In this document: piece by piece, positions 1 through 5,575 of the stretch | Position numbering within the stretch: position 1 is the stretch's first letter | Layout: each line of letters starts with the position of its first letter | Assembly: GCA_029932015.1 (NCBI GenBank) | Contig: JAOZQW010000032.1 | Location: 1 to 6,294 of the forward strand | Origin: Candidatus Fermentibacteraceae bacterium | Lineage (GTDB): Bacteria > Fermentibacterota > Fermentibacteria > Fermentibacterales > JCC-6 | Direction of reading: 5' to 3' | Length of the DNA: 6,294 nt | The notes under the pieces: generated by a model | What the model was told of the DNA's origin: nothing | Seen by the model: only the letters and a program-made list of their open reading frames with translations | Databases searched by the model: none | Position numbers and translations under genes: made by a program

Positions 1-19
1 TGTTATCCTGTTTGCTCTT

Positions 20-38
20 GGAAAGCAGTCTGCTTTCC
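20..38. repeat. 19-bp perfect inverted repeat upstream of groESL
   Basis: Arms GGAAAGCAG (20-28) and CTGCTTTCC (30-38) are exact reverse complements around one central base (29). CTT at 17-19 and AAG at 42-44 add weak outer symmetry. A one-base centre suits a dimeric protein-binding site better than an RNA hairpin, and no T-tract follows in either direction, so it does not look like a terminator. It lies just upstream of the candidate sigma-54 promoter (49-64), where a repressor or activator could sit. Which protein binds, if any, is unknown. It does not match the CIRCE consensus of HrcA. Confidence 0.4.
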
Positions 39-48
39 ATCAAGACAG

Positions 49-64
49 TGGCATCTACCTTGCT
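49..64 (+). promoter_or_regulatory. Candidate sigma-54 (-24/-12) promoter for groESL
   Basis: The sequence TGGCATCTACCTTGCT fits the RpoN consensus TGGCAC-N5-TTGCW: TGGCA and TTGC match, W is T, and the invariant GG (50-51) and GC (62-63) are separated by exactly 10 bases. Only the two positions after TGGCA deviate. Transcription would begin near 75, giving a 5' UTR of roughly 90 nt before groES. Sigma-54 control of a groESL operon is known in some bacteria, for example a NifA-dependent copy in Bradyrhizobium. A weaker sigma-70 reading, AAGACA (42-47) with an extended-type TAATAG (64-69), overlaps it and cannot be excluded. Confidence 0.45.
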
Positions 65-147
65 AATAGTAGCAGAGAGTTGACTGTAAGCATCAATCAC
101 TTCACCAGAACAAGTGTCCCCGCATCAGCGCAGGACCACATACTCCA

Positions 148-156
148 GGGAAGGAG
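148..156 (+). promoter_or_regulatory. Ribosome binding site that fixes the groES start
   Basis: GGGAAGGAG ends 7 nt before the ATG at 164. The frame is open further upstream to an ATG at 80, but that start has no Shine-Dalgarno sequence and would add 28 residues unlike GroES. The start at 164 gives the standard GroES N-terminus and length. Confidence 0.8.
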
Positions 157-163
157 AACACAG

Positions 164-463
164 ATGGATGAAAAGAAGATCCGCCCGCTCTTCGACCGTG
201 TCCTCATCAAGCGTGAGGAGCCGAAGGAAATGGTCAAGGGTGGCATAGTCATCCCGGACACAGCAAAAGAGAAGCCCCTCGAGGGTATCGTCGAGGCAGT
301 CGGCCAGGGCAAAAGGAATCCGGAGGGTGAGGGCTTCCTCGCTCCGGCGGTCAAGCCCGGCGACCATGTCCTCATCGGCAAGTACTCGGGTACTGATGTG
401 AAGGTACTCGATGAAGAGTACGTAATAGTTCGCGAGGATGACATTCTCGCGATAGTTGACTGA
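164..463 (+). CDS. groES: GroES co-chaperonin (Hsp10)
   Basis: A complete 99-residue GroES, the heptameric lid that caps the GroEL ring and encloses the folding chamber in the cytoplasm. The N-terminus shows the family signature IRPLFDRVLIKR (residues 6-17). It is followed by the mobile loop (about 18-38), which contains GGIVIPD (26-32); the hydrophobic I-V-I tripeptide is the part that docks on the GroEL apical domain. KPGDHVLIGKYSG lies in the second half, and the protein ends DDILAIVD, close to the usual ILAIVE-type ending. The length is normal for the family. The start at 164 is chosen from the AAGGAG site and from homology. The gene is first in a groES-groEL operon, with 14 nt between its stop and the groEL ATG. 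Identification is essentially certain. Confidence 0.98.
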   Translation: MDEKKIRPLFDRVLIKREEPKEMVKGGIVIPDTAKEKPLEGIVEAVGQGKRNPEGEGFLAPAVKPGDHVLIGKYSGTDVKVLDEEYVIVREDDILAIVD

Positions 464-477
464 TCCGGAGGTACGGA

Positions 478-2106
478 ATGCCAGCAAAGGAACTGAAGTT
501 CGACCAGGCAGCCAGACAGGCGATACTGGCAGGTGTTGAGAGGCTCTCGAGGGCAGTCAAGGTCACACTCGGCCCCAAGGGCCGCAACGTTGTTCTCGAG
601 AAGAAGTGGGGAAGCCCGACGATTACCAAGGACGGCGTTACGGTTGCCAAGGAGATCGAACTCCCAGACAGGTTCCAGAACATCGGTGCTCAGCTCATTC
701 GTGAAGTAGCAAGCAAGACCAGCGACATCGCTGGCGACGGCACCACTACTGCAACACTTCTTGCAGAGGCCATCTATCGCGAAGGTCTCAAGAACGTTAC
801 CGCAGGTGCAAACCCCATGGCTCTCAAGCGCGGTATCGATGTTGCTGTAAAGGCAGTTGTCGAAGAACTCAAGACCCTTTCACGCGATGTGTCCGGCAAG
901 GACGACATCATGCAGGTGGCTTCGATCTCGGCCAATAACGACAGGACCATTGGTGATATCATTGCCGAGGCGATGGAGAAGGTCGGCAAAGACGGAACCA
1001 TCTCCGTCGAGGAAGCCAAGTCAATGGACACTACTCTTGATGTTGTTGAGGGTATGCAGTTCGACAGGGGTTACCTTTCTCCTTACTTCGTCACTGATCC
1101 CGAGAACATGGATGTTGTTCTCGATAAGCCATACATCCTCATCAACGAGAAGAAGATCGCCAGCATGAAGGACCTTCTCCCTGTGCTCGAGAAGATTGCT
1201 CAGCTCGGCAAACCTCTCCTTATCATAGCTGAGGATATCGAGGGCGAGGCACTTGCCACCCTCGTAGTGAACAAAATGCGAGGCATGCTTCAGGTAGCCG
1301 CCGTCAAAGCCCCGGGCTACGGTGACAGACGTAAGGCCATGCTTGGTGATATCGCCGTCCTTACAGGCGGAAGAGCAATCACCGAGGATCTCGGCATCAA
1401 GCTCGAGAATGTCACACTCGATGACCTCGGCACATGCGGCGTTGTCAGGATTGACAAGGACAACACCATCATCGTTGACGGCAACGGAACCACTGAAGCC
1501 ATCCAGGGCAGGATCGGTCAGCTCCGCAAGCAGATCGAGGACACCAGCTCCGACTACGACCGCGAGAAGCTTCAGGAGAGACTTGCCAAGCTCACGGGTG
1601 GAGTCGCCAGGATCAATGTCGGCGCAGCCACCGAGACTGAAATGAAGGAAAAGAAAGCAAGGGTCGAAGACGCACTTCACGCCACCAGGGCAGCCGTCGA
1701 GGAGGGCATAGTCCCTGGAGGCGGTACCGCACTTATCAGATGCGAGAGTGCGCTTGACAAGCTGGAGCTAGCTGAGGATGAGGCTGTGGGCGTCGATATC
1801 GTTCGCAGATCACTCTCTGAGCCGCTCAGGCAGCTGACTCTGAATGCTGGCCTTGAAGGCGCCATCGTCGTTGAAAAGGTCAGAGGTCTCGGCAAGGATG
1901 ATGGACTCAACGTTCAGACAAACGAGTACGGTAACATGTTCGAGCATGGTGTTGTCGACCCGACAATGGTCACAAGGTCTGCCCTTCAGAATGCCGCAAG
2001 TATTGCGGGACTCCTTCTGACGACCGAGTGTATCGTAACTGAGATACCCGAGCCCGAGAAGCCTGCCCCTGACATGGGCGGCGGCATGGGTGGAGGAATG
2101 TACTAG
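478..2106 (+). CDS. groEL: GroEL chaperonin (Hsp60)
   Basis: A complete 542-residue group I chaperonin, which forms double seven-membered rings and folds client proteins in ATP-driven cycles with GroES. Key positions fall at the same numbers as in Escherichia coli GroEL: D52 in KDG, the nucleotide-binding DGTTT motif at 87-91, and the catalytic D398 in VEDAL. The nucleotide-binding stretch LGPKGRNVVLEK (31-42) is present. Apical residues that bind substrate and GroES are kept: Y199, Y203, F204, L234, L237, L259, V263 and V264. GGG at 414-416 and the flexible Gly-Met tail (533-541) are also normal, though the tail is short. The start has a GGAGGT site (467-472) 5 nt upstream. There is no truncation or odd residue, so this should be a working housekeeping chaperonin. 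No second copy is visible here. Confidence 0.99.
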   Translation: MPAKELKFDQAARQAILAGVERLSRAVKVTLGPKGRNVVLEKKWGSPTITKDGVTVAKEIELPDRFQNIGAQLIREVASKTSDIAGDGTTTATLLAEAIYREGLKNVTAGANPMALKRGIDVAVKAVVEELKTLSRDVSGKDDIMQVASISANNDRTIGDIIAEAMEKVGKDGTISVEEAKSMDTTLDVVEGMQFDRGYLSPYFVTDPENMDVVLDKPYILINEKKIASMKDLLPVLEKIAQLGKPLLIIAEDIEGEALATLVVNKMRGMLQVAAVKAPGYGDRRKAMLGDIAVLTGGRAITEDLGIKLENVTLDDLGTCGVVRIDKDNTIIVDGNGTTEAIQGRIGQLRKQIEDTSSDYDREKLQERLAKLTGGVARINVGAATETEMKEKKARVEDALHATRAAVEEGIVPGGGTALIRCESALDKLELAEDEAVGVDIVRRSLSEPLRQLTLNAGLEGAIVVEKVRGLGKDDGLNVQTNEYGNMFEHGVVDPTMVTRSALQNAASIAGLLLTTECIVTEIPEPEKPAPDMGGGMGGGMY

Positions 2107-2111
2107 AAGAA

Positions 2112-2133
2112 GCGCGGATTCATTAATCCGCGC
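2112..2133. terminator. Hairpin 1 between convergent operons, terminator on - strand
   Basis: A perfect 9-bp stem, GCGCGGATT (2112-2120) with AATCCGCGC (2125-2133), closes a CATT loop. On the + strand no T-run follows. On the - strand the stem is followed by TTCTTCT, which runs into the groEL stop codon. It therefore fits better as the terminator for the leftward genes. Confidence 0.6.
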
Positions 2134-2140
2134 AGGCATG

Positions 2141-2167
2141 AGCCCCGGACCGAAATGGTCCGGGGCT
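2141..2167. terminator. Hairpin 2, rho-independent terminator of groESL
   Basis: A perfect GC-rich 11-bp stem, AGCCCCGGACC (2141-2151) with GGTCCGGGGCT (2157-2167), closes a GAAAT loop. It begins 35 nt after the groEL stop and is followed by the pyrimidine-rich CTTCCCTATTCCC, a weak U-tract. It also lies 5 nt beyond the stop codon of the leftward gene ending at 2173, so together with hairpin 1 it forms a compact bidirectional termination block. Confidence 0.7.
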
Positions 2168-2172
2168 CTTCC

Positions 2173-2541
2173 CTATTCCCCTGGCTTCAGCTCGATCGGC
2201 ACAACTACCGGTATGGAAGCCTGGATGGGCCGGGCCAGCTCTATGAAGCTTCCATCGAACAGACTGTCAATCAGCGGAATGAGCGGCTGAAGGAGAGAGT
2301 CCGCAGTAACCGACAGATCCCAGATCGCTCCATCAGGCATTATCCTGAAATCCAGAGTGATGGTTCCCGCCGCCTCCGGATTCTCTACGAGCAGGAGTTC
2401 GTATTCCTCGCTTAACTCTGTATTGAGGGCGACAATTGCGGGTCTCAGGGATTCCATCACCCAGTCGTTGTCGCCTGCGACTGCCATGAGAGTCAGACAA
2501 ATCAGCAGAAACATGCTGTATCTCACTGCAATTCCCTTCAT
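2173..2541 (-). CDS. Small exported protein, free-standing AgmX/PglI-type (TonB-C-like) domain
   Basis: A 122-residue protein with a Sec-type signal peptide: basic N-terminus, hydrophobic core at about 10-19, and an A-V-A site with probable cleavage after residue 22. The mature part, about 100 residues, aligns without gaps to the C-terminal tail of the neighbouring 620-residue protein. Over residues 29-80 I count 22 identities in 52, including N40-T41, Y47-E48, N54-P55, G59-T60-I61, F65, P69 and G71. The NP-x-A-x-GTI-x3-F-x-I-x-P-x-G pattern matches the tail domain of Myxococcus AgmX/PglI-type proteins, related to the TonB C-terminus. It has no membrane anchor after cleavage and no lipobox, so it is probably periplasmic. 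The ATG at 2541 lacks a ribosome site. A GTG at 2526 has AAGGGA 6 nt upstream and may be the true start, giving 117 residues. Function is unknown; it may partner or compete with the large protein. Confidence 0.8.
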   Translation of the reverse strand: MKGIAVRYSMFLLICLTLMAVAGDNDWVMESLRPAIVALNTELSEEYELLLVENPEAAGTITLDFRIMPDGAIWDLSVTADSLLQPLIPLIDSLFDGSFIELARPIQASIPVVVPIELKPGE

Positions 2542-2550
2542 TCAAGGAGA

Positions 2551-2580
2551 AGGGGACATGCACAGCAGTGCATGTCCCCT
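2551..2580. terminator. Perfect 13-bp hairpin between the large tail protein gene and its small paralogue
   Basis: AGGGGACATGCAC (2551-2563) pairs perfectly with GTGCATGTCCCCT (2568-2580) around a four-base loop. It lies in the 63-nt gap between two - strand genes. In the leftward direction it is followed by TCTCCTTG, a poor U-tract. It could be a partial terminator or attenuator that lowers expression of the downstream small gene, or an mRNA-stabilising element after the motor operon. Confidence 0.55.
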
Positions 2581-2592
2581 CTTTCAGCTATA

Positions 2593-2621
2593 ATTGTAAT
2601 GAACCTACTCTGGAGGCACAA
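2593..2621 (-). promoter_or_regulatory. Weak candidate promoter for the small exported protein
   Basis: On the - strand TTGTGC (2621-2616) lies 17 bases before TACAAT (2598-2593). The -10 element matches consensus at 5 of 6 positions, while the -35 matches at only 3 of 6. Transcription would start near 2586, just before the 13-bp hairpin, placing that hairpin in the 5' UTR. This would let the small gene be expressed apart from the motor operon. The match is short and may be chance. Confidence 0.2.
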
Positions 2622-4467
2622 GAACCATCGGAACAGACATTGGAATGTTATCAGTCTGCTCACTGGAAGCACCGAAGTTGAGCGACTGAACGGCAGCCTG
2701 TACAGAAGCCGTCAGTGCTGAGAGAGTTCCAGGGGCAGAGACACTCACTCCAACGACAGAACCGGAAGGAGTAATGGAGAAACTGATATTTATCGTCCCT
2801 CCCGCGCTCGGATTACTTCTGAGAAGGTCCTCATACGCGCGTCTAACTCTCGTGTTGATCATGTTGATCTTCTGGCGGATGTTGGACATCGTCCTGCCCT
2901 GCACTCCGATCTGGGAACTGGATGAGTGCGTTGAGAAGGAGACTTCAGCAGCCATGTGGACGGCCTCAACTTCGCTGGATGAGACGCCTGCAATAGTCGA
3001 ACTGGGACCTCCACCACCACCGATCAGACCCTCAAGACCACCTGAGCCACCGCCGCCGGCTCCAGCTATCAGTGCATCTCCGCCACCGCCTGAGGTAAGA
3101 CCGACACCGGATGAAGCGGCAGCCTGGAGATCTGAGGCGACACCGGCACTGGCTCCGGAGGATCCGGTTCCATATGCGGCAAATCCTATGCTCTGAAGAA
3201 CGGCTTCTCCAGCGGCAGCTCCATCAGAAACACCACCTGAGGAGGCTTCACCTGCTGCAGGACCGCCACCACCGGTAGCAACCTCCATTGATTCCTCAGT
3301 GCCCATATCTGCGATGATCTCTTCACCGATACCCTCGACCTCGGGCTGGCTGGCGAGTGTGGCCACTCTTGCTGAAGGAGCCCTGCGAAGCATCTGCTCC
3401 TTAGTCTCCTGTACGACCATAATGAATCGGTCGAAGACGGCACCGGTTACGAGAGCAACAGCGAGTCCGAGTCCGAGTACAACTGCGATACGGTTGGATT
3501 CCTCCCGATTCCCCTTCATGGCGAGTTCGTCATGGGGTCTTGCCGCGAAATTGTCCCAGTCGTAATCAGGAGCAACGTATTTAACCTTGGGCATTTCCCT
3601 GGGAGGTTCAGGTTTTTTCTCAATTACCGGGGGATCGACAAATCCGAAGAACACTTCGAATCCACCAATGGTGAATACACCATTCACATTCTTGTCAAAT
3701 ACCCAGAGATGAGGATCCCCAGGCTTATCCTGTGACATCAGATTCCGCTGGATAAGAGTATCAAATGGGATTACACTGCCCTTGACCTCGACCCCGCCCT
3801 TGATCCCGCTGATCAGACTCATGCGGTATCTGTTGCCCTCAGGTTCGAGCAGCGAGTGGATCCTCGGGAGTCCTGATCCCTTTATGCACACTGTGTTGTA
3901 GTCAGCCTCGCCAACAGTAACCAGCCCGGCATTGGGGAAGATCTCACTTTTCCCATCAGGTCCCTCAATTACGATCTTCAGGACTCTCGGATCAGGTTTC
4001 TCTTCCTCTGGCTGCGATTTAGCCTGTTTCTTATCGACCTTCTTCGAGGCAGCCGGCTTCACTTCCGGCTTCGGAGGGGCAATGAAACCAAACTGTATCA
4101 GGAACGACCCTACTTCGATCTGTCCCTGATCACCGTACTTGATATTGAGCAGATGGTAGCCTTCAGCATCAACAGGGAAGATGCCCAACTCCCGCAGATC
4201 CGCAAATATGAGTGCTGCTCCATCTGCTGAGTTGATCGTGGCTTCCATAGAACGCGCGAGTCTGAGTATCCAGGTCTCAGGTTCCTCTCCTGGGACCATA
4301 AAGATCATGCTGTCAGGGACATCGGTGCCCTCAACAACGATGCTGTTGTTGTAGCCCGATCCCAACCGTACAGGCTCCGAACCCGGTATCAGCTTGCCCA
4401 CCACCTTGCCGTCGCGCATTATGGCAATGGCAAGGACCATCTTGGCCTCTTCCTTACGCGGTGTCAT
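2605..4467 (-). CDS. FHA-like / single TM / TonB-C-like envelope-spanning protein (GltG-like architecture)
   Basis: A 620-residue protein with a cytoplasm-to-periplasm layout. Two FHA-like modules (about 10-130 and 161-280) share VxxG, an Asn five residues after that Gly, a Pro 15 residues after it, and a closing FGF-x2-PP. Lys/Pro/Glu-rich linkers follow each module. One transmembrane helix (about 327-346) is followed by a Gly/Ser/Ala-rich stretch (about 398-495), probably a flexible periplasmic spacer. The C-terminal domain (about 527-620) has NP-x-AGGTI and F-x-I-x-P-x-G, the AgmX/PglI-type TonB-C-like tail. Myxococcus GltG has the same order: FHA, one TM, TonB-like end. The second module keeps R202 and H204 of the S-R-x-H motif but has Pro for Ser, and Glu replaces the usual Arg after the first Gly, so phosphopeptide binding is doubtful. 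The ATG at 4467 overlaps the upstream stop (ATGA). An ATG at 4440, preceded by GAGG, is an alternative. The role as force or signal transmitter for the neighbouring channel is inferred. Confidence 0.85.
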   Translation of the reverse strand: MTPRKEEAKMVLAIAIMRDGKVVGKLIPGSEPVRLGSGYNNSIVVEGTDVPDSMIFMVPGEEPETWILRLARSMEATINSADGAALIFADLRELGIFPVDAEGYHLLNIKYGDQGQIEVGSFLIQFGFIAPPKPEVKPAASKKVDKKQAKSQPEEEKPDPRVLKIVIEGPDGKSEIFPNAGLVTVGEADYNTVCIKGSGLPRIHSLLEPEGNRYRMSLISGIKGGVEVKGSVIPFDTLIQRNLMSQDKPGDPHLWVFDKNVNGVFTIGGFEVFFGFVDPPVIEKKPEPPREMPKVKYVAPDYDWDNFAARPHDELAMKGNREESNRIAVVLGLGLAVALVTGAVFDRFIMVVQETKEQMLRRAPSARVATLASQPEVEGIGEEIIADMGTEESMEVATGGGGPAAGEASSGGVSDGAAAGEAVLQSIGFAAYGTGSSGASAGVASDLQAAASSGVGLTSGGGGDALIAGAGGGGSGGLEGLIGGGGGPSSTIAGVSSSEVEAVHMAAEVSFSTHSSSSQIGVQGRTMSNIRQKINMINTRVRRAYEDLLRSNPSAGGTINISFSITPSGSVVGVSVSAPGTLSALTASVQAAVQSLNFGASSEQTDNIPMSVPMVLVPPE

Positions 4468-4997
4468 TCGTCGCCGCCTTCCACCTTGATCACCGTTAGA
4501 TTCTGGGTGGCATAGCCGGCCTGGGCACAACTGCTCATGACCCTCTGCAGCAGGATCGCCTGTGTAGCAACGTCACCCTGAATGTTCACTCTCATCTCCT
4601 CTGCATCCGTGATACCACGAACCTGCTGAGTGTATTCCCGATGATCAGTGAGCCGGGTGACGAGTTCAGGAATGGGATTCCCCTCGGTCAATGTGGTTTC
4701 ATCCACATAGACGATAGGATCACCATCGACGATGATGGCTTCGTTGGTAACGATTATCTCGAGGTTCAGTTCAGCCTGCTGGTCAGCCGTTGACTCCGGC
4801 AGGGTCATTGCATCGCTGAGCGTGATGATCTGACCTTCCGCGCTGTAGCTTTTGAGAAGGAAGACAACGAGGATCGTGAACATGTCTATCATTGAAGTAA
4901 GGTTCAGGGATACCTTCTTGTCCTTCCCCCGCATTACTGCTTTGCTCTTCTTGTATCCAAGAAGAAGGGGGAGATGACGTTTGGTTGGAGCGCTCAT
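4464..4997 (-). CDS. ExbD/TolR-family proton-channel subunit, Asp retained
   Basis: A 177-residue ExbD/TolR-type protein: a basic cytoplasmic N-terminus rich in Lys/Arg (6-28), one transmembrane helix (about 33-50) and a periplasmic domain to the end. The helix starts LNLTSMIDMF (31-40), in which D38 is in the place of the essential proton-carrying Asp of ExbD, TolR and MotB. Residues 145-171 (TQAILLQRVMSSCAQAGY and after) resemble the final helix and strand of the ExbD/TolR periplasmic fold. It would work with the TolQ-like protein at 5575-6294 as the stator that uses the ion gradient. The start overlaps the upstream stop by 4 nt (ATGA), and its stop overlaps the next ATG likewise. The helix has Lys at 49, close to the periplasmic side. 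The partner (TonB, Tol or gliding type) cannot be told from this protein alone. Confidence 0.88.
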   Translation of the reverse strand: MSAPTKRHLPLLLGYKKSKAVMRGKDKKVSLNLTSMIDMFTILVVFLLKSYSAEGQIITLSDAMTLPESTADQQAELNLEIIVTNEAIIVDGDPIVYVDETTLTEGNPIPELVTRLTDHREYTQQVRGITDAEEMRVNIQGDVATQAILLQRVMSSCAQAGYATQNLTVIKVEGGDE

Positions 4998-5575
4998 GGT
5001 GCGCCTCCCCCTCCCGCAGCAGCTGCAGCCTGGGCAGCGATCTGGCGCTGCAGGACGTCATATGCGGCAACCTGGAGCCCCGGCTGATCAAAACCGTTCT
5101 CAGTACATACATCAATGGCCATCACGATGTTATCGTAGCGCACATCGTCAACGGTCAGTATCGTAATCTTGTGCACTGGAATGGTCGGGAACTCGGTATC
5201 GAGCTCCTCGCGGAAGTCCGCGAGATGCTCATCAAGGGCCTCGAAGTCGTAAGAAGGCACCATCTCGCCGTTCCTCTCCTCAAGAAATGAGGAGCTGACA
5301 GAACGAGTGCCGAACACCGTTCCGAGGAAAAGCTCATCATCGGTCATGATGACCTTGGGCTGAAGAAGTTCCTCTTCAGAGCGGGCGAGACTCGTTGTTC
5401 CCGCTCCCGAGCTGATACCCTCTGTTGGCGCCATTTCGATGACGGCTATTTCAAGGAAGGAGGCACTGAGAAGCAGGAACGGTATGATCACGCAGAACAG
5501 GTTCATGACCGGAAGGAGATCAAGCTCCGGTGCATGCCTGACTCGGCGACTCCGGCCCGTTGCCGCTTGTGCCAT
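4994..5575 (-). CDS. ExbD/TolR-family subunit with the channel Asp replaced by Asn
   Basis: A 193-residue ExbD/TolR-like protein with a basic N-terminus (R9 to R13), one transmembrane helix (about 20-46) and a periplasmic domain. The family motif E-L-x-L-x-P-x-x-D is present as ELDLLPVMN (17-25), but the last position is Asn, encoded by AAC. That position normally holds the protonatable Asp. The periplasmic part has an acidic middle (about 100-130) and ends in a low-complexity Ala run and four Gly codons (178-193). It precedes a second family member that keeps the Asp, as in the AglQ-AglS or TolR-type pairs of gliding machines. Its ATG overlaps the stop of the TolQ-like gene by 1 nt (TGATG), with AAGGAAGG just upstream. 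I infer a structural or asymmetric subunit rather than a proton carrier. Confidence 0.85.
   Translation of the reverse strand: MAQAATGRSRRVRHAPELDLLPVMNLFCVIIPFLLLSASFLEIAVIEMAPTEGISSGAGTTSLARSEEELLQPKVIMTDDELFLGTVFGTRSVSSSFLEERNGEMVPSYDFEALDEHLADFREELDTEFPTIPVHKITILTVDDVRYDNIVMAIDVCTENGFDQPGLQVAAYDVLQRQIAAQAAAAAGGGGAP
5004..5011 (-). promoter_or_regulatory. Strong ribosome site inside the end of the first ExbD-like gene
   Basis: On the - strand GGGGGAGG lies 6 nt before the ATG at 4997. The same bases encode the poly-Gly tail of the upstream ExbD-like protein. The Gly tail may exist partly because the reading frame carries this ribosome site. With the ATGA overlap it supports coupled translation of the two ExbD-like subunits. 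Confidence 0.6.

Noticed and set aside
80..108. Sigma-70 promoter with TTGACT (80-85) as -35
   Set aside because: No acceptable -10 element lies 15-19 bases downstream (the region reads CACCAG).
80..163. N-terminal extension of groES from an upstream ATG at 80
   Set aside because: It has no ribosome site, and the extra residues are unlike GroES. The start at 164 has AAGGAG and gives the normal 99-residue length.
1..163. CIRCE (HrcA) operator in the groESL leader
   Set aside because: No TTAGCACTC-N9-GAGTGCTAA or near match is present. The only inverted repeat (20-38) has a different sequence and spacing.
1021..1680. 219-residue open frame antisense to groEL
   Set aside because: It lies wholly opposite highly conserved groEL codons, has no recognisable domain and no ribosome site of note. 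It is a codon-bias shadow.
2479..2505. Lipoprotein signal in the small exported protein
   Set aside because: The Cys at residue 15 lies in the hydrophobic core (L-L-I-C) without a proper lipobox, while a clear A-V-A signal peptidase I site follows at 20-22.
2774..3196. Proline-rich open frame opposite the Gly-rich region of the large protein
   Set aside because: The Pro-rich translation is simply the complement of Gly codons in the real - strand gene.
4332..4351. Inverted repeat CAACAAC / GTTGTTG inside the large FHA-like gene
   Set aside because: The arms are low-complexity and fall in the codons of an ordinary conserved loop of the first module (Asn-Asn-Ser and nearby Val). This is likely a coincidence.
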